Shown here: positions 51,394-62,887 of the stretch, piece after piece | How the letters are laid out: every line of letters starts with the position of its first letter | How positions within the stretch are numbered: position 1 is the stretch's first letter | NCBI GenBank assembly: GCA_018822105.1 | Contig: JAHJLB010000028.1 | Span: 1 to 64,000, forward strand | From: Pseudomonadota bacterium | Lineage (GTDB): Bacteria; Desulfobacterota; Desulfovibrionia; Desulfovibrionales; Desulfovibrionaceae | DNA length: 64,000 nucleotides | Reading direction: 5' to 3' | Translations under genes and position numbers: made by a program | Notes under the pieces: generated by a model | What the model saw: the letters and a program-made list of their open reading frames with translations, nothing else | What the model was told of the DNA's origin: nothing | Database searches by the model: none

Positions 51394-51864
51394 ATGGCCC
51401 ATATCAAGACCATCGAGGGACAGCTGGACGCCAAGGGGCTGAAAGTCGCCATCCTGGCCAGCCGCTTCAACGACTTCATCGTGGACAAGCTGGTGGGCGG
51501 GGCCGTGGATGCCTTGACCCGGCACGGCGCCAGCCGGGAGGACATCACCCTGGTGAAGATCCCCGGCGCCTTCGAGATGCCGCTGGTGGCCCAGCGCCTG
51601 GCGGCCTCCAAGCAATACGACGGCCTGGTGTGCCTGGGCGCGGTGATCCGCGGGGCCACGCCGCACTTCGACTTCGTGGCCAACGAGTGCGCCAAGGGGC
51701 TGGCCCAGGTCAGCATGGAGCACAACATCCCCCTGGGCTTCGGCGTGCTGACCACGGACAACCTGGAGCAGGCCATCGAGCGCGCCGGGTCCAAGGCCGG
51801 CAACAAGGGCGTGGACGCCGCCATGGCCATGCTCGAGACCGCCCGCGTTCTCGCGCAGCTCTAG
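51394..51864 (+). CDS. ribH: 6,7-dimethyl-8-ribityllumazine synthase
   Basis: A 156-residue subunit of the icosahedral or pentameric enzyme condensing DHBP with the ribitylamino-uracil. [37 protein letters not shown] and [17 protein letters not shown], with the catalytic His nearby, are all typical. GGAGGATG lies before the ATG. Co-transcribed with ribBA (33-nt gap) and nusB. Confidence 0.97.
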   Translation: MAHIKTIEGQLDAKGLKVAILASRFNDFIVDKLVGGAVDALTRHGASREDITLVKIPGAFEMPLVAQRLAASKQYDGLVCLGAVIRGATPHFDFVANECAKGLAQVSMEHNIPLGFGVLTTDNLEQAIERAGSKAGNKGVDAAMAMLETARVLAQL

Positions 51865-51883
51865 CGTGCGCCCGGAGACGTTG

Positions 51884-52402
51884 GTGACCGCCACAGACAA
51901 GCGCAAGGGCTCGCGCAGGCAGGGCCGCACCCTGGCCTTTCAGGTCCTCTTCGGCCTCGGCTTCGACCCCCAGGAGGGCGAGGGCGAGGTGGCCCGCGCC
52001 TTTGAGCGCAATCCTGCGGTCCTGGAGTGCGAGCAGGAGGACGCCCGGACCTTTGCCGCGCAGCTCGTGCAGGGCGTCTGCGGCAACCTGCCCCAGATCG
52101 ACAAGGTCATCGGCAAGCATTCGGACCACTGGAAGATCAACCGCATCGGCAAGGTGGAGCTGGCCATCCTGCGGCTTTCGCTCTTCGAGATACTGCACCG
52201 CTCGGACATTCCGCTCAAGGTGGCCATCAACGAGGCCATCGAGCTGGCCAAGGGCTTTGGCGATGAATACTCGCGCTCCTTTGTCAACGGCATTCTGGAT
52301 GCCGTGGCCAGGGCCGTGGACGAGGGGCAGTTCGGCATTGAGAAGAAGATCGACAGGAAACCGGACGCACCCAAGGATATGAAGGCCAAGGCGGCCAAGT
52401 AG
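51884..52402 (+). CDS. nusB: Transcription antitermination factor NusB
   Basis: A 172-residue all-helical RNA-binding protein acting with NusE/S10 at boxA of rRNA operons. GRTLAFQVLFGL, INRIGKVELAILRLSLFEIL and AINEAIELAKGFG...SFVNGILDAVAR are diagnostic. The GTG at 51884 (GGAG at a good distance) is preferred to the in-frame GTG at 51866, which has none. The C-terminal 20 residues are a lysine-rich tail. The ribH-nusB order is widely conserved. Confidence 0.94.
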   Translation: MTATDKRKGSRRQGRTLAFQVLFGLGFDPQEGEGEVARAFERNPAVLECEQEDARTFAAQLVQGVCGNLPQIDKVIGKHSDHWKINRIGKVELAILRLSLFEILHRSDIPLKVAINEAIELAKGFGDEYSRSFVNGILDAVARAVDEGQFGIEKKIDRKPDAPKDMKAKAAK

Positions 52403-52424
52403 CCTTTTTCAGGAGTAAGCACGC

Positions 52425-54947
<2,523 letters not shown>

Positions 54948-54969
54948 GGCCAGGGCGAGGAGGGGGAGC

Positions 54970-55491
54970 ATGGGCGGGCTGATGCGGTATGTGGGGCTGG
55001 CCTTGATTCCGGCCGTTGCTTTGGCCCTGTGCGGCTGCGGCTACACCTTCACCGGCCAGGCGGCCGATGCGGAGACGGCCTCGCGGCTGGATCCGGCCTT
55101 CCGCAGCATGGCCCTGGTGCGGGTGGAGAACCCCACCATCGAGGCGTGGCTGGAGCCACGTCTGCGTTCCCTGATCCGCGATGAGTTCACCCGCCGCAGG
55201 CTGGCCACCTGGACGGACACGGACAAGGCCACCTCCCTGCTCACCGTGATCATCAAGAGATACACGCGCACGACTGCCGTTGCAGGCCAGCAGGACCAGT
55301 CCCTGAAACTCAGCGCCGGGCTCACCCTGATCTTCCGGGTGCACCGCGCCGGCGATGGCGCGGTGTTGTGGGATTCCGGCGAAGTGAGCCAGAGCGAGTC
55401 CTTCTTTCCCGGAGGCTCCGAGAGCGCGGACCTGCGCCTAACCGACCTGGCCGTGCGCCGTTTGGCCGACCTGATGACCCAGAACTACTAG
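54970..55491 (+). CDS. lptE: LPS-assembly lipoprotein LptE
   Basis: A 173-residue lipoprotein. The signal peptide ends LALCGCGYTF, with the acylated Cys most likely Cys23. GYTFTGQA and the beta-rich remainder (LTVIIKRYTRTT; LTLIFRVHRA; VSQSESFFPGG) fit LptE, the plug of the LptD outer-membrane pore for LPS insertion. The leuS-lptE-holA order is the usual one in proteobacteria and supports the call despite low sequence conservation. Confidence 0.88.
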   Translation: MGGLMRYVGLALIPAVALALCGCGYTFTGQAADAETASRLDPAFRSMALVRVENPTIEAWLEPRLRSLIRDEFTRRRLATWTDTDKATSLLTVIIKRYTRTTAVAGQQDQSLKLSAGLTLIFRVHRAGDGAVLWDSGEVSQSESFFPGGSESADLRLTDLAVRRLADLMTQNY

Positions 55492-55501
55492 GAGCCCGCT
55501 C

Positions 55502-56575
55502 ATGCTCCGACCTTCGACTGCTCCGACAGTGGCCCGCCACGGCCACCGCTTCCTCGTCTGCCCGGACGCGGAACTGCTGCGGCGTCAGGCCGCGGAGCTG
55601 GCCGCAGGGCTGGGCGGCGCCTCCGGCGCCCAGGTTGCCCGCAAGGTCTTCTGGGGCGACGAGGAGCCCTTTCCCCCGGCCTACTGGGGCGAGCTGACCA
55701 CCCAAAATCTTTTCTCCACGCCCACGGTGCTCCTGCTGCGCCGGGCCGAGGCCCTCAAGGCCGAGGTCTGGGACCGCATCGGCGAGGGCCTCAAGAATGC
55801 CGCCAGCACGGTTCTCCCGGTGTTCTGCCTGGAGGGTGCGTGGAAGGAGGGCAAGCCCGCGGTGCCGCATTTTCTGCCCCGCCGCGCCCTGTGGTCCGCC
55901 GCCGAGCAGCGCAAATGGGTCTGGCAGTCCCCGGGCCTCACCGAGGCCTCCCTGCCGAAGTTCCTCGACGCCTGGGCTGCGGAACGCGGCCTGACCTTGG
56001 ACCCTGCAGCGCGGCAGGCCCTGGCCGCCGCCCTGCCGCGTGATGGCCTGGCCGCCGGGCTGGAGCTGGACAAGATCGAGCTGGCCGCCGGCGCGGCCAC
56101 GGCCGGCGGGAACGTGATCACGGCGGAGCTGGCCGCCCTGGTGGCCCCCCACGGGGACATGGAGTTCTTCGACTTCATGAAGGCCCTCTCCGAATCGACC
56201 AGGAGCACCCAGGCCGCCCGCGAGGTATGGGCGCGCGTCCTGGACGACCATCTGCGCCCCTCTGGCGACAAGATACTGTTCCAACTGCTGGGCTATGTGG
56301 CCTGGCAGGCGCGTCAGCTCTGGATGCTGGCCGAGGGCGAGGGGGCCAAGGTGCGCATGCGCCCGAGCGACAAGCCCGTCATGACCCGCCTGGCCCAGCG
56401 CCTGGGGCGCGCGGGCATCGCGCGGATCATCGAGCTGACCCTCGACGCCAACCTCGGGGTCATCGGCGGCCTGAGGCGTCCTGACGACGCCCTGGAGAGC
56501 TACGTGGCCGACCTGGCGGCGCTCATGGGCGGGCCCGGCGCCCTGCCGCAATCCGCAGCGGGCAGGCGAGCGTGA
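55502..56575 (+). CDS. holA: DNA polymerase III delta subunit
   Basis: A 357-residue clamp-loader subunit that opens the beta clamp. Low conservation in the N-terminal domain (FLVCPDAELLRRQAAELAAG; NLFSTPTVLLLRRAEALK), then the ELDKIELAAGA helix and the C-terminal collar domain (FQLLGYVAWQARQLWMLAEG). Context (lptE upstream, usual order) makes this secure. The stop overlaps the GTG of radC by four bases. Confidence 0.88.
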   Translation: MLRPSTAPTVARHGHRFLVCPDAELLRRQAAELAAGLGGASGAQVARKVFWGDEEPFPPAYWGELTTQNLFSTPTVLLLRRAEALKAEVWDRIGEGLKNAASTVLPVFCLEGAWKEGKPAVPHFLPRRALWSAAEQRKWVWQSPGLTEASLPKFLDAWAAERGLTLDPAARQALAAALPRDGLAAGLELDKIELAAGAATAGGNVITAELAALVAPHGDMEFFDFMKALSESTRSTQAAREVWARVLDDHLRPSGDKILFQLLGYVAWQARQLWMLAEGEGAKVRMRPSDKPVMTRLAQRLGRAGIARIIELTLDANLGVIGGLRRPDDALESYVADLAALMGGPGALPQSAAGRRA

Positions 56576-57294
56576 GCCCGGCCAGGAAGCCCCTGCCCAC
56601 GGCTTTGAAGGCCGCCGAGAGCGCAGCGCCGCACTATCTGGGGCACCGGCAGCGCCAGCGCGAGAAGCTCCTGGCCGCGCCCAAGTCCCTGGCCGACTAT
56701 GAGCTGCTGGAGCTGCTGCTCGGGCAGGTGCTGCCCCGGCGCGACACCAAGCCCCTGGCCAAGGAACTGCTGGCCCGCTTCGGCTCCCTGCGCGAGGTCC
56801 TTCTGGCCGCGCCGGAGCCCCTGCGCGAGGTCGGCGGCTTTGGCGAGTCCCTGGCCGGGCACTGGGCCCTGTTGCGCGAGATCTTCGCCCGCCTGGGCGA
56901 GGCCCAGGTGCGCGAGCGGCAGGTGTTCTCCGGGCCGGAGGTGGTGGCCGAGGCCGCCCGGGCGCGCATCGGGCATCTCAAGGTGGAGGAGTTCTGGGTG
57001 GCCCTGGTGGACAACAAGAACCGCCTCGTGGCCTGGGAGCGGGTGGGGCGCGGCACGGTGGACCAGACCACGGTGTACCCGCGCGAGGTGCTGGCCCTGG
57101 CCCTCAAGCATCAGGCCTCAGGCGTCATCCTGGCCCACAATCATCCCGGCGGCGACGCCAGCCCCTCCCAGGCGGACCTGGACCTGACCCGGCGCATAAA
57201 CCGTGCGGCGCAGGAATTGGGCCTGCGTGTGCTGGACCATCTCGTGGTCACCGAGGCCGGGCATTTCAGCTTTCAGGAGGCTGGGTTCCTCTAG
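56572..57294 (+). CDS. radC: RadC-family JAB domain protein
   Basis: A 240-residue protein. An N-terminal helix-hairpin-helix part (ELLELLLGQVLPRRDTKPLA, FGSLREVL) precedes a JAB1/MPN metalloprotease-like domain with the zinc motif HNHPGGDASPSQAD (HxH...D). RadC was once linked to repair, but its activity is not settled. GTG start overlapping holA by GTGA, so it is translationally coupled. Confidence 0.93.
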   Translation: MSPARKPLPTALKAAESAAPHYLGHRQRQREKLLAAPKSLADYELLELLLGQVLPRRDTKPLAKELLARFGSLREVLLAAPEPLREVGGFGESLAGHWALLREIFARLGEAQVRERQVFSGPEVVAEAARARIGHLKVEEFWVALVDNKNRLVAWERVGRGTVDQTTVYPREVLALALKHQASGVILAHNHPGGDASPSQADLDLTRRINRAAQELGLRVLDHLVVTEAGHFSFQEAGFL

Positions 57295-57302
57295 CCCCGG
57301 CC

Positions 57303-57809
57303 TCAGAGCTGCTCTCCGCCCTCCAGCTGCTTCAGCCGCTCCTCAATCCTGGGCATGGCCCGCTGGTACACGTCCTTGGCCAGCCCCTCGCCGACGCTCT
57401 CCAGCTCCACGGCCAGCTTCGGCTGCAGCTGCACCACCTTCCGCATGCGCGGGTCGCGCCCGACGCCGATGAGATAGTCCACGTCGGCCTGGGTCAGGTG
57501 GCGCTGGAAGACGGCGGCCATGTCGCGCAGGGAGCGCGTGGTGGCGGCCTTCAGCTCCCGGCGCAGCTCCTGCTCGATGATGTCGAGCGACCGGGGCGGC
57601 ACCTCGCCGCGCTGGGTGCGGACATAGTCCACGATCTCCCTGAGCTGGTGGTCCACGGAAATCTCCATCATCTCGCGGTAGCCGAACAGATCGATGTAGG
57701 TCAGCACGTCCTCCACGCGGGGAACGTCCTTGGATTTTTGGGACACGCCGGCCAGAGCCGGGGCGTAAAGGGTCGAGACAAGGGTCAGGATGATGAGGAT
57801 GCGGCGCAT
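57303..57809 (-). CDS. Secreted DUF2059-type protein
   Basis: A 168-residue exported helical protein. The signal peptide ends APALAG near residue 21. The mature part has DLFGYREMMEISVDHQLREI and YLIGVGRDPRMRKVVQLQPKL, the layout of DUF2059-type proteins, which usually have a conserved helical domain of unknown function. GGAGGT precedes the ATG at 57809. It converges on radC (stops 8 nt apart) and lies downstream of uppS by 167 nt with no clear terminator. Confidence 0.7.
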   Translation of the reverse strand: MRRILIILTLVSTLYAPALAGVSQKSKDVPRVEDVLTYIDLFGYREMMEISVDHQLREIVDYVRTQRGEVPPRSLDIIEQELRRELKAATTRSLRDMAAVFQRHLTQADVDYLIGVGRDPRMRKVVQLQPKLAVELESVGEGLAKDVYQRAMPRIEERLKQLEGGEQL

Positions 57810-57976
57810 GGGACCTCCGGTGTTTGGCCCAGGCAAACACGGATCGGCGCGAATGGCAAGATGCCGGGTGCGTTCCGGCGCTCTGTTCGGCCGTGCGGCG
57901 CATGGCAAGGGGCCGCCTGCCCTGGGCAGGGGCAGGCCCAGGAAAGGCGAGAGGTCAACGATTCGCCTGGGCGGCC

Positions 57977-58699
57977 CTAGGCTCCGGCGTCCATCTGCTG
58001 CCCGGTCTTGCCGAAGCGCCGCTGACGGCCCTGGAAATCGGCCAGGGCGCGCTCCAACTCCTCGGGGCCGAAGTCCGGCCAGTGGATGTCGGTGAAGTAG
58101 AATTCGGAATAGGCGGCCTGGAAGAGCAGGTAGTTGGACAGCCTGAGCTCTCCGCTGGTGCGGATGATCACGTCCGGGTCGGGCTGGCCCGCGGTGTAGA
58201 GCTCCGCGGCAAAGGCCTCCTCGGTGATGTCCCCGGGCCTGAGCCCCTTGGCCGCCAGGGCCCGGGCCGCGCGCAGGATCTCCTCGCGGCCGGAATAGTT
58301 GAGGGCCAGGTTCAGGGTCATGCTCCGGCAGCGGGCGGTCTTGGACATGACGTGGCTGAGTGCCTGCCGGGCGAGGAAGGGCAGCCCGTCCATCTCCCCC
58401 AGCACCTGCAGGCGGATGTCCTGGTCCAGCAGGTTCTGCAGCTCGCCCTTCATGTAGTCCACCAGGAGGTCGAAGAGCAGGGCCACCTCGTCCTTGGGAC
58501 GCGACCAGTTCTCGCGCGAGAAGGTGTACAGGGTGAGGTGGCGCACGCCCAGTTCGCGGCAGCGGGTGACGATGGCCTTGGCCGCGCGGGTTCCGGCGCG
58601 GTGCCCCTCGCTGCGCGGCAGGCCCCGGCTGGTGGCCCAGCGGCCGTTGCCGTCCATGATGATGGCGACGTGCGCGGGCACGCCAGTGGGTTCAGTCAT
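57977..58699 (-). CDS. uppS: Undecaprenyl diphosphate synthase
   Basis: A 240-residue cis-prenyltransferase making the C55 lipid used by peptidoglycan, LPS and the EPS island. VAIIMDGNGRWA holds the catalytic Asp, followed by RSEGHRAG, LTLYTFSRENWSR and DVIIRTSGELRLSNYLLFQ, all hallmark. The ATG at 58699 starts five residues before the conserved core. It is 4 nt from frr. The carrier enzyme is here while its main users (WecA-like, flippase) are in the EPS island. Confidence 0.97.
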   Translation of the reverse strand: MTEPTGVPAHVAIIMDGNGRWATSRGLPRSEGHRAGTRAAKAIVTRCRELGVRHLTLYTFSRENWSRPKDEVALLFDLLVDYMKGELQNLLDQDIRLQVLGEMDGLPFLARQALSHVMSKTARCRSMTLNLALNYSGREEILRAARALAAKGLRPGDITEEAFAAELYTAGQPDPDVIIRTSGELRLSNYLLFQAAYSEFYFTDIHWPDFGPEELERALADFQGRQRRFGKTGQQMDAGA

Positions 58700-58703
58700 C
58701 CGG

Positions 58704-59258
58704 CTAGAGCTCCAGGATATCCTTTTCCTTGGCCGTGAAAATCTCGTCGCACTTCTTGATGGTCTCGTCGGTGAGCTTCTGCACCTCTTCGGTGAGCTTG
58801 CGCTGCTCATCCTCGGTGATGTCCTTGTCCTTCTGGAGCTTCTTCAAGACCTCGTTCAGGTCCCGGCGGACGTTGCGCACGGCCACCTTGGCCTCCTCGG
58901 TGAACTTCTTGGCCACCTTCACCAGATCCTTGCGGCGCTCCTCGGTCAGGGGCGGGATGCTGATGCGGATGAGCTTGCCGTCGTTCACCGGGTTGAGCCC
59001 CAGGTCGCTCTTGAGGATGGCCTTCTCCACCGCGCCGAAGGCCGCCTTGTCCCAGGGCTGGATGGTGATGGTGCGGGCGTCGGGCACGGAGAGCGAGGCG
59101 ATCTGGCTGATGGCGGTGGGCGTGCCGTAGTAGTCGGCGATGATGGGCTCGATCAGGGACGCCGAGGCCCGGCCCGTGCGCAGCCGCGTGAATTCCTTGG
59201 ACAGGCTCGAGAGAGCCCCGGCCATGCGCTTTTTTCCGTCTTCGATCACAGCATGCAT
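58704..59258 (-). CDS. frr: Ribosome recycling factor
   Basis: A 184-residue factor that splits post-termination ribosomes. [20 protein letters not shown], the domain II hinge, and [20 protein letters not shown] in the C-terminal helix are typical. It ends 4 nt before uppS and starts 1 nt after pyrH, in one unit. Confidence 0.98.
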   Translation of the reverse strand: MHAVIEDGKKRMAGALSSLSKEFTRLRTGRASASLIEPIIADYYGTPTAISQIASLSVPDARTITIQPWDKAAFGAVEKAILKSDLGLNPVNDGKLIRISIPPLTEERRKDLVKVAKKFTEEAKVAVRNVRRDLNEVLKKLQKDKDITEDEQRKLTEEVQKLTDETIKKCDEIFTAKEKDILEL

Positions 59259-59259
59259 A

Positions 59260-59982
59260 TCAGTTCCCTCCTTCGACGATGGTTCCGACGGTGTCGCCGT
59301 TGATGACCCGGCGTATGTTGCCCTGCTCGAACAGGTTGAAGACGATGATGGGCAGGCGGTTGTCGCGCGCCAGGGAGATGGCCGTGGCGTCCATGACGCC
59401 CAGGCGCTTCTCCAGGGTCTCCATGTAGGTCACGGAGTCGTAGCGCACGGCGTCCGGGAACTTGCGGGGGTCCTTGTCGTACACGCCGTCCACCTTGGTG
59501 GCCTTGAGGATGGCCTCGCACTTGAGCTCCATGGCCCGCAGGGCGGCGGCGGTGTCCGTGGTGAAGTAGGGGTTGCCCGTGCCCGCGGCGCAGATGACCA
59601 CCCGGCCCCGCTCCAGGTGCCGCACGGCCCGGCGGCGGATGTAGGGCTCGGCCACCTCTTTCATGGAGATGGCGGTCATGACCCGCGTGTCGCAGCCGAG
59701 CTTCTCGAGGGCGTCCTGCACGGCCAGGGCGTTCATGACCGTGGCCAGCATGCCCATGTAGTCGGCCTGGGCGCGGTCCATGCCCTGTTCGCTGGCGGCC
59801 ATGCCGCGGAAGATGTTGCCCCCGCCGATGACCAGGGCCACCTGCACGCCCATGCTCGCTATGTCCGCGATTTCGCCGCAGAAGATACCGCTGGCCTTGG
59901 GCTCGATGCCGAACTTCTGCTCTCCGGCAAGGGCCTCGCCGCTGAGCTTGAGGAGCACCCGTGAGTAGCGCAGCCTGTCCAT
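59260..59982 (-). CDS. pyrH: UMP kinase
   Basis: A 240-residue hexameric kinase of the amino-acid kinase fold, phosphorylating [26 protein letters not shown] and [16 protein letters not shown] are the ATP and UMP site motifs. GTP activation and UTP inhibition are expected. A strong terminator lies between tsf and this gene, so it relies on read-through or an unseen promoter. Confidence 0.98.
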   Translation of the reverse strand: MDRLRYSRVLLKLSGEALAGEQKFGIEPKASGIFCGEIADIASMGVQVALVIGGGNIFRGMAASEQGMDRAQADYMGMLATVMNALAVQDALEKLGCDTRVMTAISMKEVAEPYIRRRAVRHLERGRVVICAAGTGNPYFTTDTAAALRAMELKCEAILKATKVDGVYDKDPRKFPDAVRYDSVTYMETLEKRLGVMDATAISLARDNRLPIIVFNLFEQGNIRRVINGDTVGTIVEGGN

Positions 59983-60032
59983 GTCCTCTCCTGGCGTTGG
60001 CGGTTTCTTCCTGGCCCTTTGGGGCGCGCGTC

Positions 60033-60060
60033 AAAAGAAACGGGCCTTGCGGCCCGTTTC
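60033..60060 (-). terminator. Intrinsic terminator of rpsB-tsf
   Basis: GAAACGGGCC and GGCCCGTTTC form a 10-bp stem with a TTGC loop. Leftward it is followed by four T (60033-60036). It begins just after the tsf stop and could attenuate transcription into pyrH. Confidence 0.85.
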
Positions 60061-60067
60061 CGATTTC

Positions 60068-60691
60068 CTATTCCTCGGTTGCTTCCGCCTCGGCGCCTTC
60101 GCCGAGAACCATGCGCGTGAAGCGTCCGATTTGCATGTTCTCTCCCAGCACACCGATGAGCTCGTTCAGGAGGTCCTTGATCTGCTTCTTGTCGTCCTTG
60201 ATGAAGGGCTGCTCAAGCAGGCAGACTTCGGAGTAGTATTTCTTCACGCGGCCTTCCACGATCTTCTCGGCGATGGCTTCGGGCTTGCCCTCTTCCATGG
60301 CCTGGTTCTTGAAGATCTCGCGCTCGGCGTCCAGCAGGTTCTGGGGCACCTGGTCGGGGCTCACGCACAGCGGGCAGGCCGCTGCGATCTGCATGGCCAG
60401 GTCCTTGGCGAACTCCTTGAACTTGTCGCTCTTGGCCACGAAGTCGGTTTCGCACTTCAGCTCGACCATGACGCCGATCTTGCCGTTGTTGTGGATGTAG
60501 GAGCCGATGATGCCCTGGCTGGTGGCGCGGCCGGCCTTCTTGGCGGCCTTGGCCAGGCCCTTTTCGCGCAGGTAGGCGATGGCCTTCTCTTCGTTGCCGC
60601 CGCACTCCACAAGGGCCTTCTTGCAATCCATCATGCCCACGCCGGTCTTCTCGCGCAGGACTTTCACTGCATTGGCGGTGATCTCAGCCAT
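60068..60691 (-). CDS. tsf: Elongation factor Ts
   Basis: A 207-residue nucleotide-exchange factor for EF-Tu. The N-terminal VKVLREKTGVGMMDCKKALVE and the core YIHNNGKIGVMVELKCETDFVA are conserved. It is shorter than the E. coli protein (283), lacking much of the second core subdomain, a length seen in other deltaproteobacteria. It lies 5 nt after rpsB. Confidence 0.96.
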   Translation of the reverse strand: MAEITANAVKVLREKTGVGMMDCKKALVECGGNEEKAIAYLREKGLAKAAKKAGRATSQGIIGSYIHNNGKIGVMVELKCETDFVAKSDKFKEFAKDLAMQIAAACPLCVSPDQVPQNLLDAEREIFKNQAMEEGKPEAIAEKIVEGRVKKYYSEVCLLEQPFIKDDKKQIKDLLNELIGVLGENMQIGRFTRMVLGEGAEAEATEE

Positions 60692-60696
60692 GGTCT

Positions 60697-61473
60697 TTAA
60701 GCCTCCTCGCCTTCGGCGGCCTTCTCGGCGGCCTCAGGGGCGTTGTCCGTGGCCGGGGCGTTCTTGGCGCCGCCGGGGGCGTTGTCCTTCCGGGCCGCAG
60801 CGCCTTCGATGCAGGCGTCGGCGATGTGCGTGGCGAACAGCTTGATGGCGCGGATGGCGTCATCGTTGCCGGGGATGACGAAGTCGATGAGGTCCGGGTC
60901 GCAGTTGGTGTCGACCACGGCCACCACCGGGATGCCCAGCTTGCGGCATTCCTTCACCGCGATGTGCTCGCGGTTGGGGTCGATGATGAAGGCGGCCTTG
61001 GGGGCTTCGGTCATGTCCTTGATGCCGCCCAGGGCGTCGTTCAGCTTGACCACTTCGCGGCCCATCTGCACGATTTCCTTCTTGGGGAACTTGTTGATGG
61101 AGCCGTCGGCGAACATGGTCTCCAGGCTCTTCAGACGGTCAATGCTCTTCTTGATGGTCTGGAAGTTGGTGAGCGTGCCGCCCATCCAGCGCTGGGTCAC
61201 GAAATGCATGCCGCAACGCTCAACCTCGACCTTGATGGCCTCCTGGGCCTGGCGCTTGGTGCCGATGAACAGGACCTTGCCGCCGGTGGCCACGGACTCC
61301 ACGATGAAGTCGTGGGCCTTCTGGAACAGCTTCACGGTCTGCTGCAGGTCGATGATGTGGATGCCGTTGCGCGCGCCAAAAATGTAGGTGCGCATCTTGG
61401 GGTTCCAGCGGCGGGTCTGGTGACCGAAGTGGACGCCGGTCTCCAGCATCTGCTTCATGGTAACGTAAGCCAT
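60697..61473 (-). CDS. rpsB: 30S ribosomal protein S2
   Basis: A 258-residue ribosomal protein. [39 protein letters not shown] and [18 protein letters not shown] are signature sequences. The last 30 residues are an Ala/Glu-rich tail typical of the group. AGGAGGA stands before the ATG at 61473. A dyad in the leader and a sigma-70 promoter precede it. Confidence 0.98.
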   Translation of the reverse strand: MAYVTMKQMLETGVHFGHQTRRWNPKMRTYIFGARNGIHIIDLQQTVKLFQKAHDFIVESVATGGKVLFIGTKRQAQEAIKVEVERCGMHFVTQRWMGGTLTNFQTIKKSIDRLKSLETMFADGSINKFPKKEIVQMGREVVKLNDALGGIKDMTEAPKAAFIIDPNREHIAVKECRKLGIPVVAVVDTNCDPDLIDFVIPGNDDAIRAIKLFATHIADACIEGAAARKDNAPGGAKNAPATDNAPEAAEKAAEGEEA

Positions 61474-61515
61474 AAATCCTCCTGGGTTTTTCCTCCGCCC
61501 TGGCGCTTGGTAAAT

Positions 61516-61532
61516 CCTCGGACCGTCCGAGG
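61516..61532 (-). promoter_or_regulatory. Dyad in the rpsB leader
   Basis: CCTCGGAC and GTCCGAGG are perfect complements about a single centre base, 43 nt before the rpsB start. In RNA it would form a 6-bp stem (CCUCGG/CCGAGG) with a 5-nt loop. It is a candidate site for S2 autoregulation, an activity known for rpsB-tsf leaders in other bacteria. Confidence 0.4.
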
Positions 61533-61574
61533 CACCCAGTGTGTGGCCAGGGCGTGCGATTTGTGAAACGTGTG

Positions 61575-61603
61575 CTTTTACGTCGGGCAGCGACGCTTGG
61601 CAA
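61575..61603 (-). promoter_or_regulatory. Promoter of rpsB-tsf
   Basis: Leftward, TTGCCA (61598-61603) and TAAAAG (61575-61580) are 17 bp apart, matching 5 and 4 of 6 consensus bases. The leader would be about 95 nt and would include the dyad. Confidence 0.55.
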
Positions 61604-61628
61604 GGGGAAAGTTGTCCCCGCCGGTCGG

Positions 61629-62405
61629 CTACTGCATGGCCGCGGGGTCGTCCGGCCCCTCGCTGGTGACCGGGTTGAGCAGGAAGCCCACACGGTCGAT
61701 CTCCACGCTGACCTCGTCTCCGGGCTGCAGGGGGCCGATGCCCGCCGGGGTGCCGGTCAAGATCACGTCGCCGGGCTGCAGGGTCATGACGCGGGAGATG
61801 AAGCTCACGAGCTTGTGCGGCGGGAAGATCATGTCCGCCGTGTTGCCCTCCTGGCGCACCGTGCCGTTGACCACGGAGCGCAGGCTCAAGGAGCGCAGGT
61901 CGCCGGCATCGGTCTCGATCCACGGCCCAACCGGGCAGAAGGTGTCGAAGCCCTTGGCCCGGGTCCACTGGCCGTCTTTCTTCTGCAGGTCCCGGGCGGT
62001 GACGTCGTTGGCGCAGGTGAAGCCGAAGATGTGCCGGGGGGCGTCGGCCTCGCTGACGAAGCGCGCGGTGCGGCCCATGACGATGGCCAGCTCGGCCTCA
62101 TAGTCCACCCGCTCGGAGCAGGCGGGCAGCACGATGGCGTCGCCCGCGCCGATGACCGAGGAGGGCGGCTTGAGGAAGAGGATGGGCTCCTCGGGCACGG
62201 GCTTGCCCATCTCGTGGGCGTGATCGTGGTAGTTCAGGCCCACGCAGACGATCTTGCTGGGGCGCACCAGGGGCAGAAGCTCCACCTCGGCCAGGGGAAT
62301 CTCCTCGGGCGCGCCGGGTTCGCGGTTCAGCGGCCGCACGCTCTCCGGACTGACGATGGCTGCGTAGAAGGCCTGATCCTTGTGGCGGACGCGGATGATG
62401 CGCAT
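61629..62405 (-). CDS. Fumarylacetoacetate-hydrolase-family enzyme
   Basis: A 258-residue enzyme with the FAH fold. [44 protein letters not shown] with the metal-binding Glu residues, and [14 protein letters not shown] are typical. Members are hydrolases, isomerases or oxaloacetate decarboxylases acting on 2-oxo acids; which one cannot be told. Co-transcribed with the response regulator gene (3-nt gap). AAGGGG is upstream of the ATG. Confidence 0.9.
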   Translation of the reverse strand: MRIIRVRHKDQAFYAAIVSPESVRPLNREPGAPEEIPLAEVELLPLVRPSKIVCVGLNYHDHAHEMGKPVPEEPILFLKPPSSVIGAGDAIVLPACSERVDYEAELAIVMGRTARFVSEADAPRHIFGFTCANDVTARDLQKKDGQWTRAKGFDTFCPVGPWIETDAGDLRSLSLRSVVNGTVRQEGNTADMIFPPHKLVSFISRVMTLQPGDVILTGTPAGIGPLQPGDEVSVEIDRVGFLLNPVTSEGPDDPAAMQ

Positions 62406-62408
62406 GGG

Positions 62409-62798
62409 CTACAGCCCCTTGGCCGTCTTGCGGCGGTCATAGGCGATGTGGATGATGCCCAGCAGCTCGTCCATGGGGTAGGGCTTGAGCAGATAGTCCG
62501 AGCCGCCGTGGGCCATCATCTCGGCGGCGATGTCCACCGAGGCGTGGCCGGTGAGGATGATGACCTCGATGTCCGGGTCCAAGGCCTTGAGCTGCGGCAG
62601 GGTCTGCTGCCCGCTCATGCCCGGCATCTTCACGTCCAGGAGCACGATGTCGTGGGGCTCGCGCCGCAATATCTCCACGGCCTCCGCCCCGCCGTCAGCC
62701 ACGGTCACGGTCATGCCGTGGGAGGTCAAAAGCTTGCCCAGAGTGTTGCGGAAGCGCTCCTCGTCGTCCACCACGAGCACCTTGATGACTTCGCCCAT
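62409..62798 (-). CDS. Single-domain response regulator
   Basis: A 129-residue CheY-like receiver with no output domain. Phospho-acceptor Asp in VLLDVKMPGMSG (about 55), acidic pair in VDDEERF (10-13), Thr in ILTGHAS and Lys in LLKPYP complete the active site. The partner kinase is not in the window. It is followed 3 nt later by the FAH-family gene, which is unusual company for a receiver. Confidence 0.92.
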   Translation of the reverse strand: MGEVIKVLVVDDEERFRNTLGKLLTSHGMTVTVADGGAEAVEILRREPHDIVLLDVKMPGMSGQQTLPQLKALDPDIEVIILTGHASVDIAAEMMAHGGSDYLLKPYPMDELLGIIHIAYDRRKTAKGL

Positions 62799-62887
62799 GT
62801 CCGCTCCTTGTCGTGTTAGCAGTCCGAAATAATGTCCGAGCTAGACATGCCACATCGCCGGGCCCTCGTCGAGGGGGGCGGCCTGTT

